Shown: positions 1-8,834, counted from the first letter of the stretch. The stretch is 64,000 nucleotides of DNA from Steroidobacteraceae bacterium (GCA_041395505.1 JAWLAG010000001.1:1488001-1552000); one strand, 5' to 3'. Numbers and translations: made by a program. The notes: a model not told the origin generated them from the letters alone.

Positions 1-509
1 GCAGGCGCATTCACGCCGCGCCAGGCGCCGAGCAGGGCGACGCTGACGCCGGCGAGCAAGGCCGCATCGGGCGCAAGCCAGATCAGCGTGCGATAGACCA
101 GAAACGACGAACCGAAAGCGAGCGCCGCGACGAGCGCCGCGCGCTTGCCCGCCATCGAGCAGGCGAGCCAGCCGACCGCCAGCGTCGAGATGAGCGCATA
201 GAGAAAATTCGGCAAGCGTGTCGTGAACGCCGAGGTGCCCAGTGCCTGTATCGACAGCGCCGACAGCCAGTAGCTGAGCGGCGGTTTTTCGAGGAATGCG
301 CGCTGCGCGAGCTGCGGTACGGCCCGGTCCGCCTGCTGGCTCATCTGCCAGGCGATGTCTGCCTCGCGCGGCTCGTCGGGCGTCCAGAAGTTGCGCCCGG
401 CAATGCCGCCGGCCCACAGGGGCAGCAGGATGAGCAGCACGAGCAGCGGCCAGCCGCGCAGGCTTGGGGATGGTGCGTTTTGCATTATGCTGACGTCTTG
501 GACGGTCAT
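1..509 (-). CDS. PMT/ArnT-type membrane glycosyltransferase (GT39-like), C-terminus off the left edge
   Basis: Only the first 169 codons lie in the window; the gene runs off base 1. Reading starts at the ATG complementary to 507-509. The protein opens with a short cytoplasmic tail, then a hydrophobic helix (about residues 19-37), then a loop containing WTPDEPREADIAWQM. That acidic DEPRE loop after the first helix is the hallmark of the PMT_2/ArnT family, which moves sugars from polyprenyl-phosphate carriers to lipid A, proteins or glycans at the periplasmic face. A later EKPPLSYWL segment is also typical. More hydrophobic helices follow up to the edge. It is divergent from the sigma factor gene at 584, with about 74 bases between the starts. 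The acceptor cannot be told from this fragment. Confidence 0.8.
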   Translation of the reverse strand, partial: MTVQDVSIMQNAPSPSLRGWPLLVLLILLPLWAGGIAGRNFWTPDEPREADIAWQMSQQADRAVPQLAQRAFLEKPPLSYWLSALSIQALGTSAFTTRLPNFLYALISTLAVGWLACSMAGKRAALVAALAFGSSFLVYRTLIWLAPDAALLAGVSVALLGAWRGVNAP

Positions 510-583
510 GGCGCGCAAATCCGTCGCCGCGTCGGCCAGCGGCGACGAATAATCGCGTGCCGGGCCGTCCAATCGAGTTGACC

Positions 584-1177
584 ATGAGCGCTTACCCGGA
601 TGACAAGGCACTGGCGAGGCGGCTCGCGAACGGCGAGCGCAGGGCATTCGAGCAGTTCTTCGCCGATTTGTTCCCGCGCCTCTACCGGTTCGTATTGCTG
701 CGCGTCGAGCACGACAACGAAACGGCGCAGGATATCTGCCAGCAGGTGCTCGAACGCACCGTCAGGCGCATCGACAGCTACCGCGGCGAAGCCTCGCTCT
801 TTACCTGGGTGTGCCAGATCGCGCGCAACGAACTCGCCGATCACTGGGAACGGACCTCGCGCGAACGCCAGCGCAGCAGCTCCTACGACCAGGATGAAGT
901 GCTGCGCCACGCCCTCGAGTCGCTCGAAGTCGATCCCTTGCGCGCACCCGAGAAGGTCAAGGAACAAAGCGAGCTGCGGTTGCTCATCCAGACCGTGCTC
1001 GATCATCTGCCGGCCAACTACGGCAATGCACTGGAGTGGAAATATGTCGAAGGGCTCGATGCGCGCGAGATTGGCAGTCGGCTCAACTTGAGCGACAGCG
1101 CCGCGCACTCGTTGCTGGCACGCGCGCGGCGCGCGTTCCGGGTCGAGTTCGAGGCCCTGGCACAGGAGATCAAATGA
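584..1177 (+). CDS. ECF-family RNA polymerase sigma factor
   Basis: A 197-residue sigma-70 family protein with only regions 2 and 4. Region 2 covers about residues 20-90 (AQDICQQVLERTVRRI, then FTWVCQIARNELADHW). Region 4 covers about 130-185 (EWKYVEGLDAREIGSRL, then SDSAAHSLLARARRAF). I chose the ATG at 584 over an upstream in-frame GTG at 557 because the shorter form matches normal ECF N-termini. Its stop codon overlaps the start of the FecR gene (ATGA), so the two are translationally coupled, and a TonB receptor follows. The trio is the usual cell-surface signalling arrangement: a ligand at the receptor relieves the anti-sigma, and the sigma transcribes the uptake genes. The ligand is unknown. 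Confidence 0.92.
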   Translation: MSAYPDDKALARRLANGERRAFEQFFADLFPRLYRFVLLRVEHDNETAQDICQQVLERTVRRIDSYRGEASLFTWVCQIARNELADHWERTSRERQRSSSYDQDEVLRHALESLEVDPLRAPEKVKEQSELRLLIQTVLDHLPANYGNALEWKYVEGLDAREIGSRLNLSDSAAHSLLARARRAFRVEFEALAQEIK

Positions 1178-2133
1178 GCGAGGCGGATACACGAGTGGAC
1201 GACACCGATCCCGATGCCCTGCGGCAGCTCCTCGAGCGCGCGGGCCGTCGCCCCGAGCCGCCGGTCGAGATTCGCGACGCGGTCTACCTCTCGACGCTGG
1301 TCGCCTGGCAGGACAGCACGCGACGGCGGCGCAATGTGCGCCTGACGGCCTGGGCGCTTGCGGCATCCGTCGTTGGGGTTGCCATCGTGCTCGCGCTGAT
1401 GTGGCGCGCGCCGGGTGGCGAGTTGGGTGCCGTGGTGGCGACGAGCGACGGGCCGGCCGGCATCAGCCTGCGCATTGGCGAGACCCTCGACTTGTCCAGT
1501 CAGTCCGGCCGCGTGCTCGAACTCACGAGCGGGCAGCAATTGCGCCTCGCCAGCGGCTCGCGCCTGCGTTTCGTTGCGAGTGATCGGGCGCGACTTGAAG
1601 CCGGGCGTGTGTATTTCGCCTCGCAGGACGGGCCGGACCGGCCATTGCGTCTCGATACGCCCCTCGGCACGGTGAGCGATGTGGGCACGCGATACAGCGT
1701 CGAACTCTCGCCGCGCGATTTGCGGGTGCGCGTGCGTGATGGCCGCGTGCGTGTCAATACGAGCGCGCAGATCACTGAAGCCGACTCAGGTGTCGAGCTG
1801 CGTTTCGATGCCACTGGTCAGGAGGTGGGTCGACGTCCGGTCGCGCGACATGGCGATGACTGGCGCTGGGTCGATGCGCTCGCGCCTCCCATGGCGCTCG
1901 ATGGCCGGCCGCTCCTCGATGTACTCGAACAGATCGCCTATGAAAGCGGCCGGCAGCTGAGTTTTGCCGACACCACGCTGCGCGGCGAGTGCGAGCGTAT
2001 CGAGCTGCACGGTCCGGTGCTCGACCTGTCGCTCGGCGATCGGCTGTTCGCGGTGCTGGTGACGACCGGTTTCGAAGCGGTCGAGAATGGCGATATGATA
2101 TTGATCCGGCGCCGGACCATGGCGCCTCCCTGA
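1174..2133 (+). CDS. FecR-type transmembrane anti-sigma factor
   Basis: A 319-residue protein starting at the ATG that overlaps the sigma factor stop. The cytoplasmic N-terminus (about 1-55) should hold the sigma factor. One transmembrane helix follows at about 57-74 (ALAASVVGVAIVLALMW). The periplasmic part contains a FecR beta-solenoid (about 95-205), recognisable from DTPLGTVSDVGTRYSVE and VRVRDGRVRVN. The last 80 residues (RPLLDVLEQIAYESGRQLSF onwards) look like an STN/secretin-type fold, as in periplasmic signalling domains of known anti-sigma factors such as PupR. It probably relays receptor occupancy to the sigma factor at 584. Family assignment is firm; the STN-like reading of the C-terminus is by eye. 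Confidence 0.88.
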   Translation: MSEADTRVDDTDPDALRQLLERAGRRPEPPVEIRDAVYLSTLVAWQDSTRRRRNVRLTAWALAASVVGVAIVLALMWRAPGGELGAVVATSDGPAGISLRIGETLDLSSQSGRVLELTSGQQLRLASGSRLRFVASDRARLEAGRVYFASQDGPDRPLRLDTPLGTVSDVGTRYSVELSPRDLRVRVRDGRVRVNTSAQITEADSGVELRFDATGQEVGRRPVARHGDDWRWVDALAPPMALDGRPLLDVLEQIAYESGRQLSFADTTLRGECERIELHGPVLDLSLGDRLFAVLVTTGFEAVENGDMILIRRRTMAPP

Positions 2134-2178
2134 ACCCGGCGCCATCCGAGTGGTTGGCCGGGTCTTCATGCCGACGCC

Positions 2179-4683
2179 ATGCCCAGACTCGCCGCGACAC
2201 TCATTGCGCTACTTCTCGCCTCAGGCGCGCACGCGGCGTCGCCCATCGCCATCGAGGCCGGCACCCGCATCGCCACCGCACTCGATGCCTTGCGGGAGCG
2301 CGGCCTGCGGCTGGTGTACAGCGATGCGCTCGTTCCGGCGCGACTCGAAGTGCTGCGCGCGGTCAGTGGCAGCGATGCCGAAAGGGTGGCGAGCGAGCTC
2401 CTTGGGCCCCACGGCCTCACGCTGCGCCGTCTGTCGGGCGGTGTCGTCGCGGTCGTCATGGACCGGGGCGGGCCGCGCTGGTCGGTCACCGGTCGCGTGG
2501 CCGCTGCCGATGGCGCGCGACCGGTTGCGCAGGCGCGCGTCGAGTTGTTGGCCGATGGTCAGGTAGCCTGGACGAACGCCAATGGCGAGTTCCGCCTTGC
2601 CGTGCGCGGCCGGCGCGATCCAACGCTGCGCGTTGCGGCCAGCGGGTTCGCACCGCGCACCATCGCGCTGCATTTCGATGAGGCCGTACGCGATGATGTC
2701 ACGCTGACGCTGCGCGCCGACCGGGTCGCGCTCGAGCAGGTCACCGTGCTCGCAAGTCGCTATCAATATGAGAGTCCGACGCTGGCGGGTCCGTTCGCAC
2801 TCGATCGCCAGGACATCATCGCGCAACCGAAGCTGGCGGAAGATGCCCTGCAGGCCATGTTGCGCTTGCCGGGCATCGCCTACTCGGGTGTCTCGGCACG
2901 ACCCAACGTTCGCGGCGGCGAAGCGTCCGAAATGCTGGTCACGCTCGATGACATGCCGATCCGCGAGCCCTATCATCTGGCGGCCTACAACAGCGCATTC
3001 AGCGCGCTCGATGAATCACTGATCGGCGAGCTGGATGCATTCACCGGTCAGTTGCCCGCGCGCTATGGCAATCGCTTGAGCGGCATAGTCGCGCTGCGTA
3101 GCGCCGCCGCCGATGATCCCGCCCCGAGTGCGGTGGGCCTCAGTACGTTCAATGCGCGTCTGCGCCATGGCCGGGCAGCGACGGACGAGGGTGGTCCCGA
3201 GTGGCTCGCGGCGGCGCGCTTCGGCACGCTGCGCAGCTGGATCGGACAGTACACGCGCGATCTCGGCGAACCCTCGTACAGCGATGTGTTCGCGCGGATG
3301 AGCCGGTCACGCGAAGGCACGACACTGCGGGCCGAACTGCTTGCGCAAACCTCGAACCTCGAATTCTTCGACGCCACGACCTTCGAGCAGGCGGAGCTCT
3401 CGAGCGAGGCGACGTATGCCTGGGTTTCGGCCGAGCGCGAACCGAGCGAGCGCTTGCGACTGTCCGCGTTGCTGGGGTTTTCGCGGATCGCGAGCCGGCG
3501 CGGGGGGCTTGCGGCCGGCGGACTCACGGTCGCGGGCAGTGCGGCGGATAGCCGCTCGAGTCATCTGTGGGACCTCAACCTGCGTGCGCAATGGCAGGCG
3601 TCGAGCCGGCACTTCATCGACGCCGGCCTCGCTGCGACCCTGGGCGAGGGCAGCTACGATTACACGGGCCAGGTCGAACTCGAGCCGATTGCGGTGCAGC
3701 TGTTCGGCGGTGCCGAAACACGGCAGGCGCGCGTGCTGGCGGATCTCGATCGCAACATCTATGGCGCGTGGGTCAGCGATCGCTGGCAATTGGGCGCGCG
3801 CTGGTTCCTCGAGGCGGGCCTGCGCGCCGATCATTATGGCGGCGACGCCGATACGGCGAGCACGGTGGTCGGTCCGCGACTGTCGCTGCGCTTCGATGTC
3901 GCGGCGCACACTGTGCTGCGCGCCGGCTGGGGCCGTGCCTTTCAGGCCGAGGAAATCCACGAGCTGCGTGTTCAGGATGGCGTGACACGATTCGGTCCAC
4001 CGCAACGCGTCGATCAGTGGGTGCTCTCGGGCGAGCGCACGCTCGCGCCGGGCATCGCGCTTCGCCTGGAGCTGTTCCAGCGCGATCTGCCCAATCCACG
4101 CGCGCGATTCGAGAATCTACTCGATCCCCTGCGCGTGCTGCCCGAGCTCACGGCCGACCGACAGCTCGTCGCGCCCGATTCTGCGCGCTCGCGCGGCGCG
4201 GAAGTATCGCTGCAGGTACAACGCGGTGCGTGGTCGGTGTGGTCGGCCTACAGCTGGCTCGATGCCGTCGATCGCATCGCGGGCGAGAGCGTGCCGCGCA
4301 ATTGGGACCAACGGCATACTGCAAGTACATCGCTTGCGTGGCAACGGGGGCCGTGGTCGTTGTCGATGCTCGCCTCATATAACAGTGGCCGGCCCACCAC
4401 GGCGTTACTCGACGACCGGCTGGCGAGTCCGCTGCTCGGGCCGCGCAATGGCGCACGGCTCGCGCATTACGCGACGCTCGATGTGCGCGCGGCTCGCGAA
4501 TTCCCGGTCGCGTTGGGTCGCCTCGTGGTCTATGGCCAGGTCACCAACGCCCTGAATCGTCCCAACCGCTGCTGCACCGAACTCGATCTGCCCGATGAAG
4601 GCTCGGATCCGCTGCGACTTGAGCAGGAGTCCGTGAAGTCCTACCCGATCCTGCCGGCCTTCGGTATTTCCTGGGAATTCTGA
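2179..4683 (+). CDS. TonB-dependent outer-membrane receptor with STN and carboxypeptidase-regulatory-like N-terminal domains
   Basis: An 834-residue outer-membrane protein with a signal peptide (MPRLAATLIALLLASGAHA). Domains in order: an STN-like signalling domain (about 20-90), a carboxypeptidase-regulatory-like beta sandwich (about 97-185, including WTNANGEFRLAVRG), a plug (about 195-320, including PNVRGGEASEMLVTLDDMPI) and a 22-strand-type barrel to the end. The last residues, GISWEF, give the terminal aromatic needed for BAM insertion. It lies 45 bases after the FecR gene, completing a sigma/anti-sigma/receptor signalling set. The extra beta sandwich between STN and plug is more usual in SusC-like or oligomer-importing receptors than in siderophore receptors. 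The substrate could be a glycan, peptide or chelate and is not shown by the sequence. Confidence 0.9.
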   Translation: MPRLAATLIALLLASGAHAASPIAIEAGTRIATALDALRERGLRLVYSDALVPARLEVLRAVSGSDAERVASELLGPHGLTLRRLSGGVVAVVMDRGGPRWSVTGRVAAADGARPVAQARVELLADGQVAWTNANGEFRLAVRGRRDPTLRVAASGFAPRTIALHFDEAVRDDVTLTLRADRVALEQVTVLASRYQYESPTLAGPFALDRQDIIAQPKLAEDALQAMLRLPGIAYSGVSARPNVRGGEASEMLVTLDDMPIREPYHLAAYNSAFSALDESLIGELDAFTGQLPARYGNRLSGIVALRSAAADDPAPSAVGLSTFNARLRHGRAATDEGGPEWLAAARFGTLRSWIGQYTRDLGEPSYSDVFARMSRSREGTTLRAELLAQTSNLEFFDATTFEQAELSSEATYAWVSAEREPSERLRLSALLGFSRIASRRGGLAAGGLTVAGSAADSRSSHLWDLNLRAQWQASSRHFIDAGLAATLGEGSYDYTGQVELEPIAVQLFGGAETRQARVLADLDRNIYGAWVSDRWQLGARWFLEAGLRADHYGGDADTASTVVGPRLSLRFDVAAHTVLRAGWGRAFQAEEIHELRVQDGVTRFGPPQRVDQWVLSGERTLAPGIALRLELFQRDLPNPRARFENLLDPLRVLPELTADRQLVAPDSARSRGAEVSLQVQRGAWSVWSAYSWLDAVDRIAGESVPRNWDQRHTASTSLAWQRGPWSLSMLASYNSGRPTTALLDDRLASPLLGPRNGARLAHYATLDVRAAREFPVALGRLVVYGQVTNALNRPNRCCTELDLPDEGSDPLRLEQESVKSYPILPAFGISWEF

Positions 4684-4765
4684 CCGCGTGGGGCGGCGCT
4701 TTGTGCTCGGATTGGCGCGGGCGTAAACTTTCCCGCCTGCCAGTTCGACGGGTCAAGGGGGCCGC

Positions 4766-5770
4766 ATGTTGAAGAAAATCATTCTATCCGTGGTGGGTAT
4801 CGTGGTGCTGCTTGCAGTCATCGGCATGCTGCTGCCGCGGCAGGTGCACCTCGAGCGCAGCATCGACATCGATCGGCCCGCGAGCCTGGTATATGCGACG
4901 GTCAATTCCTTCCAGCGCTTCGCCGAGTGGTCGCCCTGGGCCGACCTCGATCCGAACATGACGCAGTCCATCGAGGGGCCGCGCACCGGGGTGGGCGCCA
5001 AGCTCAGCTGGAGTGGCAACGACAAGGTCGGCACCGGCACGCAGGTCATTACCGCCTCGGAGGCGAATGTCTCGGTCGACAACGATCTCGACTTCGGCGA
5101 CATGGGCAAGGCGAAGGCCGGCTTTCGCCTCACGCCGGCGGAGGGCGGCACCCATGTGGTGTGGAGCATGGATGCCGATATGGGCGCAGGGCCTGTCGGC
5201 CGCTATTTCGGCTTGTTCATGGACAAGGCTGTGGGCGCCGACTACGAAAAAGGCCTGGCACGCCTGAAGACGCTCATCGAGAAGTTGCCGGCAGTCGACA
5301 TCGCAGGCATGGTTGTCGATGAAGTCGAACTGCCTGCACACGCGATCGCCTACGTCAGCAAGACAACGGCTACCGACAACGCGGCCATCAGCAAGGGCTA
5401 TGCCGACGCCTATGCGGCGGTCGGCACATTCATCGCCAAGAACCAGCTCACGGCGACCGGCGCGCCGGTCGGCATTGATGGAGCGATGAGCGAAACGAGC
5501 TACAGCTTTGATGCGGGCATTCCCATCGATCGCGCCGATGTCGAAGGCGCGGGCGATGTGCAGATCAAGGACAGCTACGCCGGCAAAGCCTTGAAGTTCG
5601 TTCACGTCGGACCCTACGAGACGCTGGAGGACAGCTACCGGAAGATGGATGCCTACATCGCCGCGCAGGGCTATGAGAAAAACGGCGCGACCATGGCGGT
5701 CTACGTCGATGACCCGACCAAGGTGCCTGCCGAAGAGATGCGCACCGAGTTGTACTGGCCGGTCAAATAG
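4766..5770 (+). CDS. Membrane-anchored SRPBCC plus GyrI-like ligand-binding protein
   Basis: A 334-residue protein with an N-terminal hydrophobic anchor (IILSVVGIVVLLAVIGMLL, residues 5-23). It is followed by a SRPBCC/polyketide-cyclase-like half (about 25-170, with VNSFQRFAEWSPWADLDP) and a GyrI-like effector-binding half (about 180-334, with VHVGPYETLEDSYRKMDAYI and ending ELYWPVK). Proteins with this pair of ligand-binding folds are common in proteobacteria but have no settled function; small-molecule binding at the inner membrane is the usual guess. The start has a good AAGGGGG ribosome site. It sits 82 bases after the receptor gene, so co-transcription is possible but not shown. Confidence 0.85.
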   Translation: MLKKIILSVVGIVVLLAVIGMLLPRQVHLERSIDIDRPASLVYATVNSFQRFAEWSPWADLDPNMTQSIEGPRTGVGAKLSWSGNDKVGTGTQVITASEANVSVDNDLDFGDMGKAKAGFRLTPAEGGTHVVWSMDADMGAGPVGRYFGLFMDKAVGADYEKGLARLKTLIEKLPAVDIAGMVVDEVELPAHAIAYVSKTTATDNAAISKGYADAYAAVGTFIAKNQLTATGAPVGIDGAMSETSYSFDAGIPIDRADVEGAGDVQIKDSYAGKALKFVHVGPYETLEDSYRKMDAYIAAQGYEKNGATMAVYVDDPTKVPAEEMRTELYWPVK

Positions 5771-5916
5771 TCGCGCGCATGCGCCGATACAAAGAGCAGT
5801 TGTGTCGTTGCGGGGCGCTCGTTCGCGACTGAGCAACGCGTGGCCGTCACCAACACCGCCAATGCGACGACGATGCCAACCAGAGGTGCTGCGGGCGAGC
5901 GCTTGAAAATGAACAT
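5701..5916 (-). CDS. Possible small exported or membrane peptide, doubtful
   Basis: A 71-codon frame opposite the end of the SRPBCC gene. From the ATG at 5916 it reads a basic start (MFIFKRS), a hydrophobic stretch (PLVGIVVALAVLVTATRC) and a polar tail, so it resembles a signal peptide or single-helix protein. An ACAGG-type ribosome site lies upstream. About 70 bases of its 3' part overlap the SRPBCC gene antisense, which weakens the case. I know no family for it. It is listed because the 387-base gap from 5771 to 6157 otherwise holds no gene. Confidence 0.22.
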   Translation of the reverse strand: MFIFKRSPAAPLVGIVVALAVLVTATRCSVANERPATTQLLFVSAHARDYLTGQYNSVRISSAGTLVGSST

Positions 5917-6157
5917 GGCGCGGACCTGTCCTGTGTTTGATCGGACTGTCATTCTTCGCGCACGGCGCCAGGCGCGTGATGGCGCTCACGGACCGGTTTG
6001 GGGACAAATCGGACCAGCCGGGAGTGCGTGACCGGCTGGGCGAGGGCGCCGCAGCGCTGGCCGACCGGAAAGGATCAAATCTGGACATCCGCTTGCGGGC
6101 ACCGGTTGCCTGATCTGCCGGTTACTGCATACTGGGCGTCGGAGGCCATGTCCGAAT
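5771..6157. other. Intergenic region before the GlxA-type regulator
   Basis: About 387 bases without a convincing gene apart from the doubtful minus-strand peptide ending at 5701. The only structure I see is an imperfect inverted repeat at 5991-6014 (GACCGGTTTG facing CAAATCGGAC, eight of ten pairs), which might be a regulator site. It is followed by the GGAGG ribosome site at about 6141-6145 for the gene at 6158. Confidence 0.4.
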
Positions 6158-7246
6158 ATGAACGCCCAGACATCCCGCGTCGATGTGCTGTTTGTCATTG
6201 CGCCGCACTCCTTGTTGCTGGACATCGCGGGTCCTGCCGAAGCGTTCCGACTCGCGAACCTGTGTCATGCCGAGCGCGGACGGGCGCCACGATTTCGATT
6301 GCGTTTCGCCGGCATCGAGTCCGGACCGGCGACATCCGTCGGTCTTGCGCTCGGGGCCCTCGAACCGCTCCCGGCCACGTTGCCGTCGCCGACCTGGGTC
6401 GTGGTGGTGGGTCAGCCGAGCGCCGTCGTCTGTGCGCCCACACCTGCGATGGATCAAACGGCGCGTTGGCTGGCACAGACGTTGCGCACCCATCTGCAAG
6501 CGCCCGATTCGCCGCATCGCCTGATTACGATTTGTTCCGGGACCTTGCTCGCAGCGCGCGCCGGATTGCTCGATGATCGCCGGTGCACGACCCACCACGA
6601 CCTGATCGACCTGCTGAGGTCGGTCGCGCCCGGCGCGCGGATCATCGAGAATCGCGCCTTCCTCGTGGACGGACCGCTCGCCTCCAGCGCCGGTGTCACC
6701 GCGGGCATCGATCTCGCCCTGCATCTGATCGCCTCGGAATGCGGCGATGCCGTGGCGGCTGCCGTCGCGCAGGATATGGTCGTGTACCTTCGCCGCTCGC
6801 AGCTCGATCCCGAGCTATCGCCATTCCTGGCGCATCGCCGGCACACACATGCAGCCGTCCATCGCGTGCAGGATGCCGTCGGCGCCGCGCCCGAGCGCGA
6901 CTGGGACATGGCGGCGATGGCGCGCGTGGCGCACGTTACGCAACGGCATCTGCTGCGCCTGTTCGTGCGTCACGCCGGCGTATCGCCGTTGCACTATCTC
7001 GAAGCCATGCGCCTGGAGCATGCGCGCCAGTCGCTCGAGCATGGCTCGAACGTGACGACGGCCGCGGAATTCGCGGGCTTCAGCTCCGGGTTGCAATTGC
7101 GCCGCGCATGGAAGCGCCAGTGGGGCGGATCGCCGCGCGATGCGCTGGTCAGTGTCGCGGTTCGCTCAGCTCCCTGCCTGCCACACGCCCCGGCGCGCAC
7201 TACGGTCGCCCAGGAGCGGCACGGGCTCAAGCACCCAATTGCCTGA
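6158..7246 (+). CDS. GlxA-type transcriptional regulator (DJ-1/PfpI domain plus AraC helix-turn-helix)
   Basis: A 362-residue regulator. Residues about 8-185 form a class I glutamine-amidotransferase/DJ-1-like domain, with the ICSGTLLAARAGLLDD elbow and the following TTHHDL seen in GlxA/FtrA proteins. The C-terminal third (about 225-330) is an AraC-type double helix-turn-helix, with MARVAHVTQRHLLRLF and VTTAAEFAGFSSGLQLRRAW. Such proteins usually sense an unknown metabolite and activate neighbouring catabolic or detoxifying genes. Its 3' end overlaps the convergent Rieske gene by 81 bases. A GGAGG ribosome site precedes the ATG; an ATG ten bases earlier is in another frame. Confidence 0.88.
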   Translation: MNAQTSRVDVLFVIAPHSLLLDIAGPAEAFRLANLCHAERGRAPRFRLRFAGIESGPATSVGLALGALEPLPATLPSPTWVVVVGQPSAVVCAPTPAMDQTARWLAQTLRTHLQAPDSPHRLITICSGTLLAARAGLLDDRRCTTHHDLIDLLRSVAPGARIIENRAFLVDGPLASSAGVTAGIDLALHLIASECGDAVAAAVAQDMVVYLRRSQLDPELSPFLAHRRHTHAAVHRVQDAVGAAPERDWDMAAMARVAHVTQRHLLRLFVRHAGVSPLHYLEAMRLEHARQSLEHGSNVTTAAEFAGFSSGLQLRRAWKRQWGGSPRDALVSVAVRSAPCLPHAPARTTVAQERHGLKHPIA

Positions 7247-8344
7247 CTTGCGTCGCGCCGGCGAGGGAATGACAAAAGCCGTGTCCTTGCCGTTGCGTCG
7301 CTGGAATTCGTCCCAGTCGATGCGCCAGCCGCGGTCATCGAATTTCTTCAGCCACTCGCGGTAGGCCACTACGGCCTTGTCGGCCGGCATCAATACCTCC
7401 TTGGTGTTGCTGATGGGTGTACGTGCCGGGTAGACATCCATCAGGATATTGATGTCCTGCTGCGCGATGACCTTGTTGCGTGCGTGTATGGGTCCGTCGT
7501 GTTCCGGACCGAGCATGAAGTTGCGCATGTTCACGAAGAAGATACGCGTCTTCGTATCGCTCACCGGCTGTTCGATGAAATACTGGCGAAACTTCTGGGT
7601 CGGACCGACATTGATTTCTGTGATCATGGTCGCCGGACCATGGGTTCCGGTGCCGGCGTACATGGCACCGGCCTTGGTTTTCGCTTCGTCCCAGGTCTTG
7701 TCCTTGAGACCAGGTGTGTCGAAGCGATGCAGGAACCACATGCCCCAGCCCTGGGGGTAGGGTTCCACTTCATAGTCGCGGACGTGATAGGTCTCGCGAT
7801 TGACGCCCTTGAAGCCATGGGTGGGATGCACGAATTCGTTGTGCGCCGGATCGAGGCCGTTTTCGATGGAGCGTTCGTAGTAGTAGTCGACATCGAGCAC
7901 GAGTACGGAATTGGCTCGCCAGGCGGGATCGTCATACTCCACGACTTCGACGAGCGGCGGGCGTTCCGCTTCGGGCAGGTCGCCGAGGAATGCGAACACG
8001 ATGCCGTATTTCTCGACAGTCGGATAGGCATCGACTTTCGCGCGTCCCGGCGGCTTGGTGCCATAGCCAATCGAAGGGATGTTGCGGCAGGCGCCGTCCG
8101 CATCGTATTCCCAGCCATGATAGGGGCACACGATGCAGTCATCGACGATGCGTGGATTGCCGCCCAGCTCCCATGCGCCACCCAGCGATCCGCCGCGATG
8201 CACGCAGGTGTCGCTGAGTACACGTGGCCGTCCCTTGCTGTCCCGGTAAGCGACGAAATTGAGACCGAGCACCTTCATCCGCTCGGGCTTGTCCGGTCCC
8301 AGGTCTTCGCTGCGAATCATCGGATACCAGAAATTGATGTACAT
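7166..8344 (-). CDS. Rieske non-heme iron oxygenase, alpha subunit (ring-hydroxylating/demethylase type)
   Basis: A 392-residue single-component-type oxygenase subunit. The Rieske [2Fe-2S] ligands are Cys47-Val-His49 and Cys73-Pro-Tyr-His76. The catalytic iron site is seen in NGLDPAHNEFVHPTH, with Asp165 as the electron bridge and His168 and His173 as iron ligands. Length and motif spacing resemble the pheophorbide-oxygenase/vanillate-demethylase branch rather than two-subunit dioxygenases. No reductase or ferredoxin gene is beside it, so electrons must come from elsewhere. A GGGAG ribosome site precedes the ATG at 8344. The convergent GlxA-like regulator overlaps its 3' end. The substrate (aromatic, steroid or N-methyl compound) is not evident. 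Confidence 0.9.
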   Translation of the reverse strand: MYINFWYPMIRSEDLGPDKPERMKVLGLNFVAYRDSKGRPRVLSDTCVHRGGSLGGAWELGGNPRIVDDCIVCPYHGWEYDADGACRNIPSIGYGTKPPGRAKVDAYPTVEKYGIVFAFLGDLPEAERPPLVEVVEYDDPAWRANSVLVLDVDYYYERSIENGLDPAHNEFVHPTHGFKGVNRETYHVRDYEVEPYPQGWGMWFLHRFDTPGLKDKTWDEAKTKAGAMYAGTGTHGPATMITEINVGPTQKFRQYFIEQPVSDTKTRIFFVNMRNFMLGPEHDGPIHARNKVIAQQDINILMDVYPARTPISNTKEVLMPADKAVVAYREWLKKFDDRGWRIDWDEFQRRNGKDTAFVIPSPARRKSGNWVLEPVPLLGDRSARRGVWQAGS

Positions 8345-8494
8345 GGTGCGGCTCTCCCGAAAGCAATCGTCCGATTGTCGGCCGTGATCGTGCGGGCGGT
8401 AGTGCGGACAACTACGTATCGTTCATTGAGTGGACAGGGGCGCTGTGGAGGCGCGTGCTGGTATTGACTCAGCATTGACACGAGGTGCGCGGAC

Positions 8495-8644
8495 ATGCGA
8501 ATTGCAAGCATGGTGCTCGTCGCGGCGAGCGTTCCGGCGCTCCGCACTACACCCGCCGTCGCCGGCGAAGGGCATGGAATATCGAACGGCCGAGTACCAG
8601 CAGCGCGCGGGCGGTGCGGGTGCACCGCGATCGACCGACATTAA
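8495..8644 (+). CDS. Possible 49-residue secreted peptide, doubtful
   Basis: A short frame from the ATG at 8495 to the TAA at 8642-8644, with a GAGG-type ribosome site 8-10 bases upstream. The start (MRIASMVLVAASVPAL) could be a signal peptide, with a small polar remainder including RCGCTAIDRH. It is too short to trust on composition alone and I recognise no family. Confidence 0.2.
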   Translation: MRIASMVLVAASVPALRTTPAVAGEGHGISNGRVPAARGRCGCTAIDRH

Positions 8645-8660
8645 GCGGTTGTCATGTCGG

Positions 8661-8686
8661 TGGTGTGCGACGTTTATCGCACACCA
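8661..8686. repeat. Perfect inverted repeat, candidate operator
   Basis: TGGTGTGCGA (8661-8670) faces TCGCACACCA (8677-8686) across six bases, with all ten pairs matching. It has no following T-run, so it is not an intrinsic terminator. A TTGACA hexamer begins two bases after it. It lies 149 bases before the DUF5666 lipoprotein gene and is a plausible dimer-binding site. Confidence 0.55.
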
Positions 8687-8834
8687 TTTGACAGTGCGAC
8701 GGACCTGTCGGCCCTGATTCGTCGCCGCGTCGCGACAACACAATGGATTTTTCTTCGACGCAACCATAACGCGGAACCAACAGCGAGTCGCGACAGTCCG
8801 TCTCTGCGAACACCTTCGTTCAAGGAGAATCCCC

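Larger units (their letters stand above)
8345..8834. other. Intergenic region between the Rieske oxygenase and the DUF5666 gene
   Basis: A 490-base divergent region. It holds a weak small frame (8495-8644), a perfect 10-base inverted repeat (8661-8686) directly followed by TTGACA (8688-8693), and the AAGGAG ribosome site for the gene at 8835. No -10 element at the right distance from that TTGACA is convincing. Confidence 0.5.

Noticed and set aside
5991..6014. Imperfect palindrome as a terminator for the SRPBCC gene
   Set aside because: Two mismatches, no T-run, and more than 200 bases after the stop; at most a weak regulator site.
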